NCBI GenBank assembly: GCA_034509425.1
Contig: JAVTVJ010000023.1
Location: forward strand, 620,001 to 684,000
Length of the DNA stretch: 64,000 nucleotides
Origin: Eopsaltria australis
Taxonomy: Eukaryota; Chordata; Aves; Passeriformes; Petroicidae
Reading direction: 5' to 3'
Shown: positions 36,894 through 48,640 of the stretch, one piece after another
Layout of the letters: each line of letters opens with the position of its first letter
Numbering within the stretch: position 1 is the first letter of the stretch
Notes under the pieces: generated by a model
What the model saw: the letters and a program-made list of their open reading frames with translations, nothing else
Databases searched by the model: none
Told to the model about the DNA's origin: nothing
Translations under genes and position numbers: made by a program

Positions 36894-39800
36894 AGGTCTT
36901 CTTGGCTAGAGAAGGTTTCCTTTGGCAAAGCAGTCTTTGGACTTTTCCAGTGATGAGAGTTGATGCTCGATGTTGCAGAGCTACCAACAGTGCTGATGTG
37001 AGCTCCCTTGGTGCCTATGTCATTTCTGCCAGTGGTGACTGTCCAAGCCTCACAACTCAGGGTGACCTTTCTTTTCTCAGCCCCTGAAGAAGAACTTTTT
37101 GGTTCTTTTGATACTCTCAGCCTTTACTTGTCTTGGGAATAGCTGCAGTTTCTCTCCCTCCAAACATTCAACAGCAGCAAATCATGACATCTGCTATAGC
37201 AATAATAATTACTTTATTGAGAAATAAGTGAACTTAGAATTAATTCAATCTGTCTGTGGTTGTACCCATACATCTGCTGGGGTTACTCAAAGCTCTTCTA
37301 GATTTTTCCACAGTGTCTAAAATGTACTTTGAAAGTAAGTAAAATAAGGGTTCTCCCATAATCACCTGTCTCCAGGAGATGGAGCTCCAAGAAAAACACC
37401 AATTACCGTTGTGTTTGTAATTTAAATTATGAAGGTTAGCAACACTAATTCTATGTCCCTGGCTGGGAAGGCTTGTCAACAGCTCAATTACCATGAGTGG
37501 ATCTCATTTTGTATTCCAGAAGTGTGGGGAAAGGAGCCGAGAGGGGAAAAATACTCATTTACCTCAGCTACAGAGTGCCTGGGCCTGTATCCAGTTGTGA
37601 GTAATGCTCACTGGAAACAAGACATGAACATTTAACAAGGGGGGTAATTAACTGTTAGTGTAGCTTATGAAGATATGCCACAGATTTTTTGCATGTTTGG
37701 AGCTTTTCAATCCAAAGTGCAAGGGTTTGCTTAGTGAATGCTTCTTTCTGAAGTTACGGAGCTTCAGTGGAAGGTTTGTCGTGTGAACACCTCAGGCCTG
37801 TGTTATGGTGGAGGTCTGGCTAAACAGCACTAATGGCACTGCTTGGCTTTGAAACCTTCGTAATTGGGCTGCACACAGTGCTAAGATTTGCTTTTTACTG
37901 ATTAAAAATCTTATGCCAAAGAGACCCTCTGGATTTGGAACTTGAATAGGCCACTCTCTTTTGGGTCTGACAGCTTTCAAAGGGAAGTCCTGAAAGAGGG
38001 GAACGGCCGGAGCCATGGGCAGCAGAGCTGCTGCTGCCCTGCCCTGAGTGCTTCTCCTCCCTCCCTGCCTGGCCTGGGTCTGCTCTGCCATAGCCTTAGG
38101 GAAAGCAGGGCTTTGCCTGGAAAGGGCTCTACTTTCTGAGGGAGAGCTGACTGTGCACAAATCCAGCTTAGCAGATCCTGGGAGATGGTAGGAAGCCCAA
38201 CCTGTTCAGTGCTGGACTTTGCAAATGGGTTAATGGAAAATTTTGCTTCTTGAGAGGGACCATGACTTCACATCAGCCTTAACAGACCAGCCAAATAGCT
38301 CAAAGCTGTTTAGCAAATGACTGCTCAGAAGTGTCAATTATTATTGTGATGGTGGAAAAGCATCTCACTGTAAAACATAATGCCAAGGAACAGACACAGT
38401 TTTTATTAAAGGAAAACAGGTTCTACAAGTTCCTTTTTTTTTTTCTATGAGTTTTTTCCCACCCCAGTTTTTGAATTTGAAAATTTTGAAAAAGGTGACA
38501 AATTTAAATGAAGAAAACAAACACAAAAACTTTTTCTCAAAAAGCTTTTTTCTTAAAAAAAAAAGGAAAAGCGATAAGAAAAGAAAAATCAATCGTGAAG
38601 TGCGCAGTCAGGTTTTTTAATTTCTTTTTATTTTTAATAATCTAAGACAGATAGAGGCCTGTGGTCAAAATGAATTTTTAAGTGCTTTAGGACTTTTTTA
38701 ACCAACACTAAAATCAATAGTGAAGATTATAAAAGATGGCAGTTCAGCTTGAAAAATAGCTGTTGCTTGTGCAGGCAGAAATGTTCATATATACCCAGCT
38801 GGAGCCGTGAATATGTTTTTACAAGTTCAGACCACACATCTACCCCAATAATAGTCCATCTAGGGGGATGAAATCAAATTAACAGACAGCTTCATGCTGT
38901 TGGAAATGTTCACAGCCCTTTTTCTCAAGATGAATAATCCGGAAATTAAGATGCACCATCAGACAATGGAACCTGCTTTTGTGAGTGCAATATCACTGTT
39001 CTTTAATGTTATTTTCTGACAACGTGGGAATGCTTCAGTGTGCGGGTGATATTTTGAAGTGCTGAGTTCTGCCTTTATAAGCCTTAATTTCTTTGGATTT
39101 TATTATTTGCCATAGATTTTGGGAATTGATACCCTCCAGTCACTTTTAGACTGCACGAAGTACAGTAACAACTGAAGTGTTCCTGAGAAGTTTCTGCAAA
39201 GCCATAGTTTTGGTATTGGCTGTATCCTCCCTCTGGCTTGTTTTTCCCTTATGATTTATGAATGAAATCATGGATCATGACCATAGTGCCAATGTGTTTT
39301 GATAGTATGTCTGATACTGATACTGTCAGACAGGTCCCTTGGCACTTTCTTAAAGAGTTTGTGTTACAATTTCTGGAGTTAAGGATGGGCCCAGAGTGCT
39401 GCTTTGAAGGCAACAAAGGTTTAACCACATTGCCAAGGCCAGGCCATGCCAGTTGTCTCAGGGGAAGAGAATGGCACCCACTACTAATTGTTTTTGAGGC
39501 TGTACAAGAAAAATAGGTGATCAGGGCATCCTTTCTTGTCATATTGCAAATATGTGAAGCCCAAAAAGGGTAGGAAATCACCTGGGTCAGCTGAAGATGC
39601 TGGAGTCACTGGTGGGACCCGTGTATACCCATGGGTGAGTGCATGGTGTGGCACCTGGAGAAGGTGTTTCTGTGGAGGTTGTGCTGCAATCACTGTGACT
39701 ATGGGTCTTTCCAGCTCTTGCAGGAGGCTTCCCTTTTAGGAAGATCTCCAGGCAGTATCAGTGTCATGGCATTACAGCAAAGGTGAATGGTATAGATGGG

Positions 39801-40349
39801 CAGAAGTGAAAAGTTGTGAGATAAGCAAGGCCTTGAGCACAATCTAAAATTTAGAATGCTCTTGGGGCTGCCTCAAACATCACCAGCTCCACTGGTGCTG
39901 CCACTGCAGAGGGTGAAATTCTGTGGACAGCCTCAAATTCGGCCTCAAATAGAGCACCAAGGCTGCCCTTGGGTAAGTGTGCACACAGATAACATCATGT
40001 TAACAATCACTTGAGAAGAGAACATGTTCTCTCAGGAGCTTGGGGACTGGGCTAACTTTATGCAGTCTTCAGCTCCGAGATGTCCTTTCTGGAAGGAGGA
40101 ACAGTTCCTCTGGTCCTTCTCTCATGATCTAAGGGCAACTTGGGGAGGAAATGTTCCAAGTATCACATATTCATGGAGCCAGACTGCTTTAAGAAATAAC
40201 TTGGTGCCACACAAAAGCTCTGACCAGCATTTCAAGAGGGTCAGAGGTCCTCACAGCTGCCATTCTTAGTTCCATGGTGTGTTTGCAAGTACCAGCTTTA
40301 TTTCAGCTGTTTTATTGGTGGGCAAGAAGTTGGTTTGCTTAGCCTCTTC
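36894..40349. other. Non-coding DNA with homopolymer-rich patch
   Basis: A T/A-homopolymer patch spans about 38429-38640. A short GC-rich spot 'ggaacggccggagccatggg' lies near 38001, but without further CpGs or a long frame. The minus-strand frame at 37792-38160 (122 codons) has no recognisable domain. No gene is supported. Confidence 0.5.
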
Positions 40350-40690
40350 TAGAATAATAAAATTGCTAGAGGTTGGAAAAGACCATTCAGATCATCAAGT
40401 CCAAGCATCAACCCAGAAGCACCACCATGTTCATCACTAAACCATGTTCTAAAGTGCCATATCCACACATTTTTTCGAACCCTTTCAGGAATGGATGGTG
40501 ACTCCAGCACTTCCCTGGGAACCTGTTCCAATGCTTTACAACCTCTTCTGTGAAAGAAATTTTTCTGATATCCAATCTAAACCTCTCCTGGCACAAATGG
40601 AAGCCATGAGCAATAAGGACACTCCTGACCCTCCTTTATTTCCAGGCTGATCCCCCCAGCTCCCTCAACTGCTTCTCATAAGACTTCTAA
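40350..40690 (-). mobile_element. CR1 LINE fragment, older subfamily, antisense
   Basis: The complement of a CR1 3' portion, more diverged than the 36.7-kb copy. It reads 'ggttggaaaagaccattcag', 'atcatcaagtccaagcatca', 'cactaaaccatgttctaaag', 'gggaacctgttccaatgctt' and 'caactgcttctcataagact'. The 'accatcaacccagcaccacc'-type spacer marks the older CR1 group with this 3' UTR. Non-functional relic. Confidence 0.93.
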
Positions 40691-41565
40691 TTTAGGTGCT
40701 AGTGCTTGGCTCCTTGTGAATCACTGATCCACGTTGTTTATTATTGGGGAGAACTGTCAAAGGCTTGGGGGTCTGGAAAAGCAGTCGAAGTGCATTGCCT
40801 TTCTCCCTGACTTTCCATGGCAGATTCTAGAGGAGATCCCTCACTGCTTGTCAATGTAGAGTCATGAACTGGGCTTCCTATGAACCCAGTGTTTCTTGGC
40901 AGCCTTCTTACATGGGCTGACTGTCTGAGGAAATAGACGTTGCTGCATGCAGATTTTCCCAGGATATTTCAGGGGTGATACAAAGAATCATGAAGGGGTT
41001 TCATTCCTCTCCCCACCGGACTTTCTCCCCCACTTCTCCCACCAAAGCAGCGGAGCTGCCACTAATTGGCCTGGCAAGTGGAACAGCTCCTTTATGAGGG
41101 GACCCCACACTCTGTTGTGGAGAGGAATTTGCTTTGAAGTCTTCTGTATTGTCTACACACCTTGCTTTCTGTGAGTGTGATAAATGGAAATCAAACAGTC
41201 CCAGATCAAGGAAACAAGCACTAAGTCCTGCCTGTCATTCCAAAACATTTGCCGTGTTTATTACAAGGCTGTCAGGGTTGCACTGAGCAGCCAAATTCAA
41301 AGCAGCCAAAATGCTGCTCTCCTCCTTTTGACTCATTTTTTGGTGTAAGAACACATCAAAGCTGATGGAAGTGGGCTGGAGTGAGGTTGTTATTATTAAT
41401 GTCCGTGTGTGACAGTGTCAGAAACACTGTGAGCTGGCACAGCTATACTGTTGCAGTAAGAAGCCCAAATCAAAGTCTGTAATTAGGATACTCAAAAGGA
41501 TTATTCCTATTATTACTGCTTAGAGCCCTCAAACTCTTCTCAGCCATGAAAAAATAGAGATTTCA
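40691..41565. other. Non-coding DNA, nothing recognised
   Basis: Unique-looking sequence between a CR1 and a SINE. No gene is seen. Confidence 0.5.
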
Positions 41566-41762
41566 TGGTCTAATGATTAGATGAGTAGAGCAGTATCAGG
41601 AGGGCACAGGGCTCGGCTTCTGTTCCCTGGTACTTTCACTGAATCGCAATGTGAACTCCCTAAGTCATTTCAGCTCTGTGTCTCTCCTCTCTGCCTCTGT
41701 TGTCTGTTCTGAATCAAAAGGTTAGACTGAATTAGACCCTGCATTTATAGGGATAATAAATC
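41566..41762 (+). mobile_element. MIR/CORE-type tRNA-derived SINE, ancient
   Basis: The order of blocks matches MIR: a tRNA-like head 'gtctaatgattag...agagcag', then 'gggcacagggctcggcttct', 'gttccctggtactttcactg', the CORE-like 'gtgaactccctaagtcattt', 'cagctctgtgtctctcctct', and an end 'agggataataaat'. The sequence is diverged but nearly full length (about 200 bp). Such SINEs predate the bird-mammal split. Confidence 0.72.
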
Positions 41763-41973
41763 CTCAGTTTTCTTTATTTAATGCATCTGGACATGGAAAA
41801 GGAGGCAACTATCCTTAAGAAAATAAAAGGGGGAAACACTCATTTAAAAAAAAAAGGTGCAGGTTTTCAGCTGCTGTTTATAACAGCTAAAGTGCCTCTG
41901 TGGCCTGAGAGGGAGCCTGGGACAGAAGGGAGAATTCACCATTTTTGGAAAGATGAGGCTTCACTACAGGCAA

Positions 41974-42958
41974 ATTATACATGACAAATTTGGTGACCTT
42001 CTGTGATGGGATTACAGCAGAGGGAAGCACAATTGATGAAATCTACCTGGAGTTGTACAAAGCATTTGACGCTGTCCCACATGATATCCTTGTCTCTAAA
42101 CTGGAAAGACATGGATTTGATAGATGGACCACTCAATGGATAAAAAATAGCCTGGATGGTCACACTCAAGGAATTGTGGAAAATGGCTGAATATCCCAGT
42201 GGAGACCAGTGATGAGCGTGATTCCTCAGGGGTTGGTATTGGGATCGCTACTTTTTAACATCTTTGTCAATGCCTTGGACTCAGTGGGACTGAGGCACCC
42301 TCAGCAGGCTTGCTGGTGACACTGAGCTGTGTGGTGCAGGGGACATTCTGAAGGGAAGGGATGCCATCCTGGGGAGCCTGGACAGGCTTGAGAGGTGAGC
42401 ACATGTGAACTTCACAAAGTTCAGCAAGGCCAAGTGCAAGGTCCTGCACCAGGGTCAGGGCAATCCCAAGCACAAATACAAGCTGGGCAGTGAATGGACT
42501 GAGAGAAGCCCTGGGGAGAAGAATTTTGAGTGCTGATGGGTGAAAACCTCAAATGTGACCTGGCAAAGTGCACTTGCAGCCCAGAAAGCCAAATGTATCC
42601 TTGGCTGCATCAGAAGCAGCGTGGGCAGCAGGTCAAAGGAGAGGTTTCTCCCCCTCAGCTCTGCTCTTGTGACACCCCACTTGGAATGCTGCATCCAGCT
42701 CTGGGGCCCCCAACACAAGAAGGATGTGGACCTGTTGGAATGAGTCCAGAGGAGGCCATGAGGTGATCAGAGGGCTGGAGCAGCTCTGCTGTGGAGACAG
42801 GCTGAGTGAGTTGGGTCTGTCCAGTCTGATGGAAGAAGGCTCTGGTGAGACCTTGTAGGAGTTTTCAGTACCTGAAGAAGCTACAAGAAAGCTGGAGAGG
42901 GACTTTTGACAAGGGCATGTAGTGATTGGATGAGGTGGAATGGGCTATTGGCTCAGCA
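41974..42958 (+). pseudogene. CR1 LINE ORF2 fragment (dead reverse transcriptase)
   Basis: This is the longest transposon relic in the window, about 985 bp of CR1 ORF2. The first part reads [20 protein letters not shown] then [18 protein letters not shown], the conserved reverse-transcriptase block around the first catalytic aspartate. The frame breaks at a TGA at 42188-42190, and later blocks appear in shifted frames: 'gattcctcaggggttggtat' (PQG block) and 'gccaagtgcaaggtcctgca'. The catalytic A-D-D of motif C reads A-G-D at 42312-42320, so one metal-binding Asp is lost. The 3' UTR and octamers are missing, and the element is also 5' truncated. It lies about 200 bp after the MIR-like SINE. 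Confidence 0.95.
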
Positions 42959-44220
42959 GAATTTTAGTTTCTCACCTAAGAGATTTCTCTTTCCCAAAGA
43001 TGTAAACTGGGCAGGGAGGGAAAATATGTGACTGTTCAGCCTGTCCTGCCACTCTGGAAGTGTGGAAGAGGATCTCTACCAGCTGAAGAGCTGAGCTGTG
43101 TGGGGTGGGGTGCAGTGGCATTGAATGCCAGCACGAATGGTTCTGTAATCCAAACTTTTTGTTTCCTGAATAACCTAGTTTCTGGGCACAACTGGGCGTC
43201 AGTGATGTGGGAGGAATCTTATTTGGAGGTTGCAATGAGGAAAGACTGGCTTTTGTAAGGGGTAAATGAAGTAGTTATTAAAAAGGAAGAACAAAGCTAC
43301 CAAAAGCCTCATTCATGTTACAGGTTCAGGCATGGGACAGAAGAGAAATCCACAAAAATCTGCCTTTCAGCTTTTTCTATTGCCTGTGTTTGAATGGGAA
43401 ATTGGATATCCCCAGGATCCTGGGAGACAGCACACATGAAAACAGCACCGAATTCCTTCAGGGGGATGTGAGGAGGAAGTGACATCTGTTTTGCATCCAA
43501 ACATTACATGAAGTCTAGTTAAAACTCTTGTTGTGACAGGGAGGTGAAAAAACACAGAGAAAATCCTCCTTCCCTTATGGCTGGGAAACAGCTCAGCCAG
43601 GCAGGGGGAATACTAATGGGGGTCTCTGATCTTTCCTCCACTTGCAAATCAACACCGTCCCAGTTTCAAACAAGCCACTTAGTCACCCATGATCAAGTCT
43701 TCAGTAAATGTGGAACAACTCGTTAGTGATAGATGGGATCATTCGTGTTGGGCTAACTTGGCCTCTCTGTATGAGAAAGAGAACAGTATTAATCTAAGCA
43801 GGTATTTATTCACTGTTCTTCAGTTAATTATCTTGGCTTAATTTGATGTATGCAAAACAGTGGTTCGTGTAAGTTAAGACTGGTATTTCAAAGGCAACAT
43901 GGGGATTTGGGATGTTGAGACCCCTTGGATAGAGAGGGACAGAGAACAAATCTGTGTGTCATGAAATGTTTTGAGGCTTTTGGCTTTGAAGATCCTTTAA
44001 CTTTTTCAGAATCAGAGTTGTTAACTCTTTCCCCTTACTCCTTTTTTTAGAATGAACTTTATTTTTGGATATTTGCATCGAAGCTGGAAGAGCCATATGC
44101 AAGTGCCTGAAGACCCAATCTGTAGAGTCCATTTCTTTTTGAATCCCCCACTTGAAGCTCTTCTATCCTGTGAAATATTCCCTTGGTGAATGAGATATTA
44201 CCTGATCTTCACCATGATCA
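42959..44220. other. Non-coding DNA, nothing recognised
   Basis: No gene, RNA or confident repeat is visible between the two CR1 copies. Confidence 0.5.
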
Positions 44221-44337
44221 AGGAATGACATGGACATGCCACTTAGAGCTGTGGTCTATTTAACAAGGTGGTGATTGGTCAAAGGTTTGACTTGATGATC
44301 TGGGAGATCTTTTCCAATGTAAATGACTCTGTGATAA
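44221..44337 (+). mobile_element. CR1 LINE fragment, 3' end, old subfamily
   Basis: Sense CR1 3' UTR of the group with a 'gacatggcacttagggc...gtggt' spacer: 'atggacatgccacttagagc', 'tggtctatttaacaaggtgg', 'tttgacttgatgatctggga', 'gatcttttccaatgtaaatg', ending 'actctgtgat' in place of the octamers. Upstream sequence is too diverged to assign. Confidence 0.8.
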
Positions 44338-46349
44338 GACTGCAGTAGTTATGGCAGTTGCCCAAGATGGAGAATTCATGGACAAGAACCTGTTCCATAT
44401 AGGACAGCACAGGGACTTCTGTATCAGCTGTCCTAAGGTTGTAGCTGCTCTAGCACCTTGCTTTGGGAGTCAGGAAATATCCCCAGTAATGAAAACAAGT
44501 TTGGAAGTGTGGAATATTGCATTTTTCTTTGGATCCTTACCCAGAGAAATAACTTTGTTTTTCTAAAATGGATTCTAGTTCCTTCAGCCCACAGCTATGC
44601 AGGTAGGCACACCTCAATTTAAAATGTCACCACATTTTGCATGTGCCCTACACTGTGACTGCTGTGGTAGTCACATGGAAGGCTATGGTGAAACAAGGGA
44701 ACAGCTGAAGGCTGCATGTGAATTCCTCCCCCAGAGCCTCAGTTTTGGGGCTGTTAGGGTAGCACATCTCTTGCCTTGCTTGCCAGGGGCTCTTGAGCTT
44801 CTGCTTTCTGAAGCAAGATGCTTCTAAGCACCTGCGTAAACCAGGCTGAAAGCTGAATTATTTCTCTTTGTTAAGCAGAAGGATCAAGCAGGCAAGTTTG
44901 GGCTAAAGATTACTTTGGTTTACAAGACCACACAGCCAATCTCACCTGCTCTCTGCTAGACAAAACACAGAGCCTGGAGGTGGGAACAAATGCTGGAGGA
45001 GGCCAGTGTGGGGAGGGACTGCTGATATTCAGTCAGGAGGATTTACCTGTGTGGTATGATAAGCAAGACAGCTGTGCTGGCTTTCTTCTTCGTATGTGGA
45101 AAGGAATGATCAGTACATCAGCTGTCTGGCATTTTCCCTATTTCATATCCCATATTGGACTGCACATCAAATTAGCAGAAGACTAAAACAGCCTCATGCT
45201 TGCTCTAAGTCTAATCATGGGAGCAGGTGCCTAGGATGGTTTGTGGATTTCTCTGATAAAATCCTGCTTTCTCCCTTGTTCCTCATTCTTGACACAATTC
45301 CACAGTCTCTCCAGGCAGGCCTGAACCCCTCTCTGTGTGAGGCAGAGAGGGAAGATGGAGCACCAGAGGTATCCTGGCATGTGTGAGACTGAGTGCCATC
45401 AGTCAGATGATATTAGTGTGAAAACTACAAGGAAGAAGATGCTGCAGTGTAGTTATATTTGGCTATGGAAAATTGCCAAAGAGCAGGTTCTGGAGCTGAG
45501 CTCCAAATCTTTGTTGTTGTTGCAAAATTACGTGTAGTGTTAGCATGCAGGAGATGATTGGAAGGTTAGACCTTTGTGTGGTGTGGGGGTTAGTTTGACT
45601 CTCGTGGAATTGAAGTGCTGGCATCTTGCATGGCCTTTCCTAGACTGACACAGGTAACAGAAACCTCTGCACAGACCCCTCTTTGGGAGGCAGAAGCAGC
45701 AGAGTTCACCTTGCTTACCATGGCAGAGAGGGTGATTTAGTGCTTCAGATCTGCATAGACCAAGGCCCTGGTCTACTGAGACATGAGTGAATGCATGCTT
45801 ACTTTTTTGAAAGCAGTTTATCTTGTTTGAGGGTCAAATACATAAAATATTTGCTTGGATTTAGACTTAAATGACTTATTAGCACTAGGTTCTGTCTGAA
45901 AAAGTGTCCAATGTCGGGAATGATGCCAGTTCTTGAACGTAACACTTGATCAAGTTCTGATTACTCCAGCAATCAGTATTTATAAGGCTCTGACAGTGAA
46001 TAGTTCCGTTAAGTTTTAGCTCCTCAAAATCTCTTCTGTGGTTTTGTTCTCTCAGGGTGACTCAGGGGACCTGATGTACTCCAGTGGCTGTTCCTGCAAA
46101 GAGCTGGATTATAAAAGTCTCTTGATTCTTCCTTGTTAGAGGATTGTGGTTTATGAGGTTAGAAACCTTTCTGGCTTAAGCTTTCACTTTGCCATGATAA
46201 GCTGTTTTACATGAGTGAAATTAATTTCTCTTTGGTTAATTTCAACTAAATAGGCCCTTTTCAGGGCCTGCAGCAGAAGAGACCATCTTCGGGATTTTGA
46301 AATAAAGTCTTGCAAGTGAGAAAATCAAAAACAAACAGTGGGCAGCTGT
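44338..46349. other. Non-coding DNA, nothing recognised
   Basis: Frames up to 96 codons have no recognisable domain. No RNA gene or repeat was recognised before the hairpin at 46350. Confidence 0.5.
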
Positions 46350-46385
46350 TAAACTTCCCCTGCACAGAAAAGCAGGGGAAGTTTA
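46350..46385. other. Perfect 14-bp hairpin (inverted repeat)
   Basis: TAAACTTCCCCTGC at 46350-46363 is exactly complementary to GCAGGGGAAGTTTA at 46372-46385, with an 8-base loop ACAGAAAA. Only two wobble pairs extend the stem beyond a T-T mismatch. The stem is strong for its size but shorter than a typical microRNA precursor. On either strand it would fold stably in RNA, and as DNA it could be a cruciform or the footprint of a template-switch mutation. No known family was recognised. Confidence 0.85.
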
Positions 46386-46817
46386 TTGAAACTAGGAGAC
46401 TTTTTTTTGTTGAACTTGGGAATTGAACTTCAAATACATTTTTTCCATTACCATAACACCTTTGCACAGAAGGCAGTGCCTGGCACAGCTCTCCTGCAAG
46501 GAGTGGATGGATCATGAGAGACTGGATTTCTCTGTGTGACTCCCCTAGCTCATGTATTCCTCAAAACCTGCCTAATAATTTTCAGAATCTGAGTGTTAGT
46601 GTTCAGTGAGTGTGTGCTCTTCATGCTTCAGACTGTAAAGGCAACTGCAGCAGAGTGGATTCAAAAGCTATTAATGTTGGTACTCTAATACTGGGGACAA
46701 AGTGGGTGCTGTAGGAGCACCTGTTGAGACTTTCAGGGACAAAATCTGGGTCATAATGGGAGAGGACAGAATGGGAAGTTACATGAAATGAAGGAAGACT
46801 TCCAGAACACCACAAAG
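46386..46817. other. Non-coding DNA, nothing recognised
   Basis: No gene or repeat is visible. Confidence 0.5.
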
Positions 46818-46885
46818 TAGTTCAGTGACATGGCTGGAGTCCCAGAAACCCAGTCTATCCCTTTATCCATTAGACAGCGGCCCAT
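46818..46885 (-). mobile_element. MIR-like tRNA-derived SINE head, antisense
   Basis: 'cagtgacatggctggagtcc', 'agaaacccagtctatccctt' and 'ccattagacagcggccc' follow the complement of the tRNA-like 5' part of MIR-class SINEs ('...cagggattcgaaccc...ctaaccactagaca...'). Only the head is recognisable. Confidence 0.5.
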
Positions 46886-48410
46886 TCTTGGCACATTCAT
46901 GTTTTATTAAGGTTGCAGCCATCGCATTTCACTTAACACAGCAGCAATATGTGTGATGTGGTGTGGAGTGAGCTGTGTCACAGGTGAACCTTGGATGGTG
47001 TCCCCTGTGCTATCATGATCTCTGTAATGACCATGTTCAAGGCACCCTGTGCAGATCTTCAAACAGAAGTGATGGAGGTTGGTCTTCACTTCTCCCTCAG
47101 CCTCAAAGTGTTCTTGCCCTGGGACTGACCCTGCTCCCTAGAATTCTTACCAAGAGAGCTACATGGGGACATTCTCTGAGGGTTTCTTTTCCCTATCATA
47201 TTATGCTCATTTGGACAGTGTGGCCCTGTTGACTGCAGAAGGTCTGGCTTCCTTTCTCTGTCTCCCTAGCATGCTCTAATGTTTGGTAGTGAAAGATACA
47301 AGCAAAAGAAAGCCAAATAATTAGCTATCCCAGCCTTAATTTCCTGGGCAGAAGTTCACTTTTCAGTAACTGAAACTGGCTTAATCCTAATCCCCTGCAA
47401 ATCCCCCTTCCTAAGAGTCTTTGTGAGGCTCTCTTACTGGTAAGAGCTTCCAAAAAGGCCAGTGCTGCTTTTAGGCTGATTTTTTAAAAAGCCTGTAAAT
47501 ATTGTACCTGATGTCATATAATACAAGGACAGTGAATCTCTGAAGCCACAAACCCGTTGCTGTATGAGAGGGGTTATTAATGTGCAAAACAAACTGGAAG
47601 AAGAGCTCTGGTGTTGCAGGCACAAGTCTGTTCCCCTCTCTTATTGCCGTAAAACTCTTTGCTTGCCTCTCCTGCAATTTTCTAGGAGATTACCTTCTCT
47701 GAAACAACTTCCACTGCCCCTTCTGCTTTGTTGACTGACAGTGGTGGATATGAGGGGGTGCTCTGGGATAACTTGGCATTGTGGCCTTAGTTAGTGAAGA
47801 GAATTTCCCATAACTGATACATTTGTCACTTGTTTCTGATGATCTGAGTGATAAGCTGTGCTTCTCTGTGCTGTCTGTGCAAGGAGCCAGAGCCTGACTG
47901 CCCAGATCAGCTCTCTATGCTCTTGATGACCCACTAGTTAGGGCACTGAGTCAGTCTGTCTGAGTTGTAATTCATGGACTGTGTGTCTCAGGCACGAATG
48001 GGAGTTAACAAAGATGGAAATCTCACCTAGGAATCCTCCTTCATCTTCACAGGGAGGGGGAGAGAGATATTTGAGAGAAAACTGGATGCTCCTGTCCTTT
48101 GCCTAGAGTGGGTAGTGAGTTTGCTCATTGCTGATGAAACTTGAAGTTTTCTTATTGCAAACAAATGGGTCAGATTTCCCTGTTTCCTCACATCCTTCTT
48201 TTACCTCTTAGTTCTCACCTCTACTGTTTCAGTTTTCAGTCCTGGGAAAGGACTGGATGAAAGACTGAGTTTTGCAGGTGCTGCCCACAGCTCCTCTACC
48301 TTCTCCTTTCCCTGCCACAGGGATCAGGTGGGGCACACCTGGACCAAGGGGAAAAGGACAATTATTTATCATGACAACCTGATAGGTGAGCACCTTTCTT
48401 TGAATAGATA
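46886..48410. other. Non-coding DNA, nothing firmly recognised
   Basis: A weak SINE-like stretch near 47930-48010 ('actagttagggcactgagtc') was not strong enough to call. No gene is seen. Confidence 0.5.
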
Positions 48411-48640
48411 TGCTAATTAAAGGCAGTGTATGTGCTAATTACGTTCTTTCCATTTGTAACCACGATCTCTAAGAAACTTGCTGGTCTCAGCAATAAAACG
48501 AAGAGGGGTTGGTTCTGGAAATTTATGGCCTAATGCTGAGGGAAACTTCCCTTGTTATCTCTACAGATTTAAGGAGTAGTCTCTTTCTGCTGTCTGCTTT
48601 ACTTATTTCCTTCATAAACCTTTGGAGTAATTAGCTTGGA
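48411..48640. promoter_or_regulatory. Homeodomain-motif cluster, candidate conserved element
   Basis: Three TAATTA cores lie within 220 bp: 48414-48419, 48436-48441 and 48628-48633, the first two in a near-duplicated context 'atgctaattaaag' / 'gtgctaattacg'. The stretch has few signs of repeat origin. Intronic clusters of this kind can be developmental enhancers, but TAATTA is frequent in AT-rich DNA. Confidence 0.25.

Noticed and set aside
47930..48010. Possible third SINE head ('actagttagggcactgagtc')
   Set aside because: Only one short block matches; the rest does not follow any SINE consensus I can recall.
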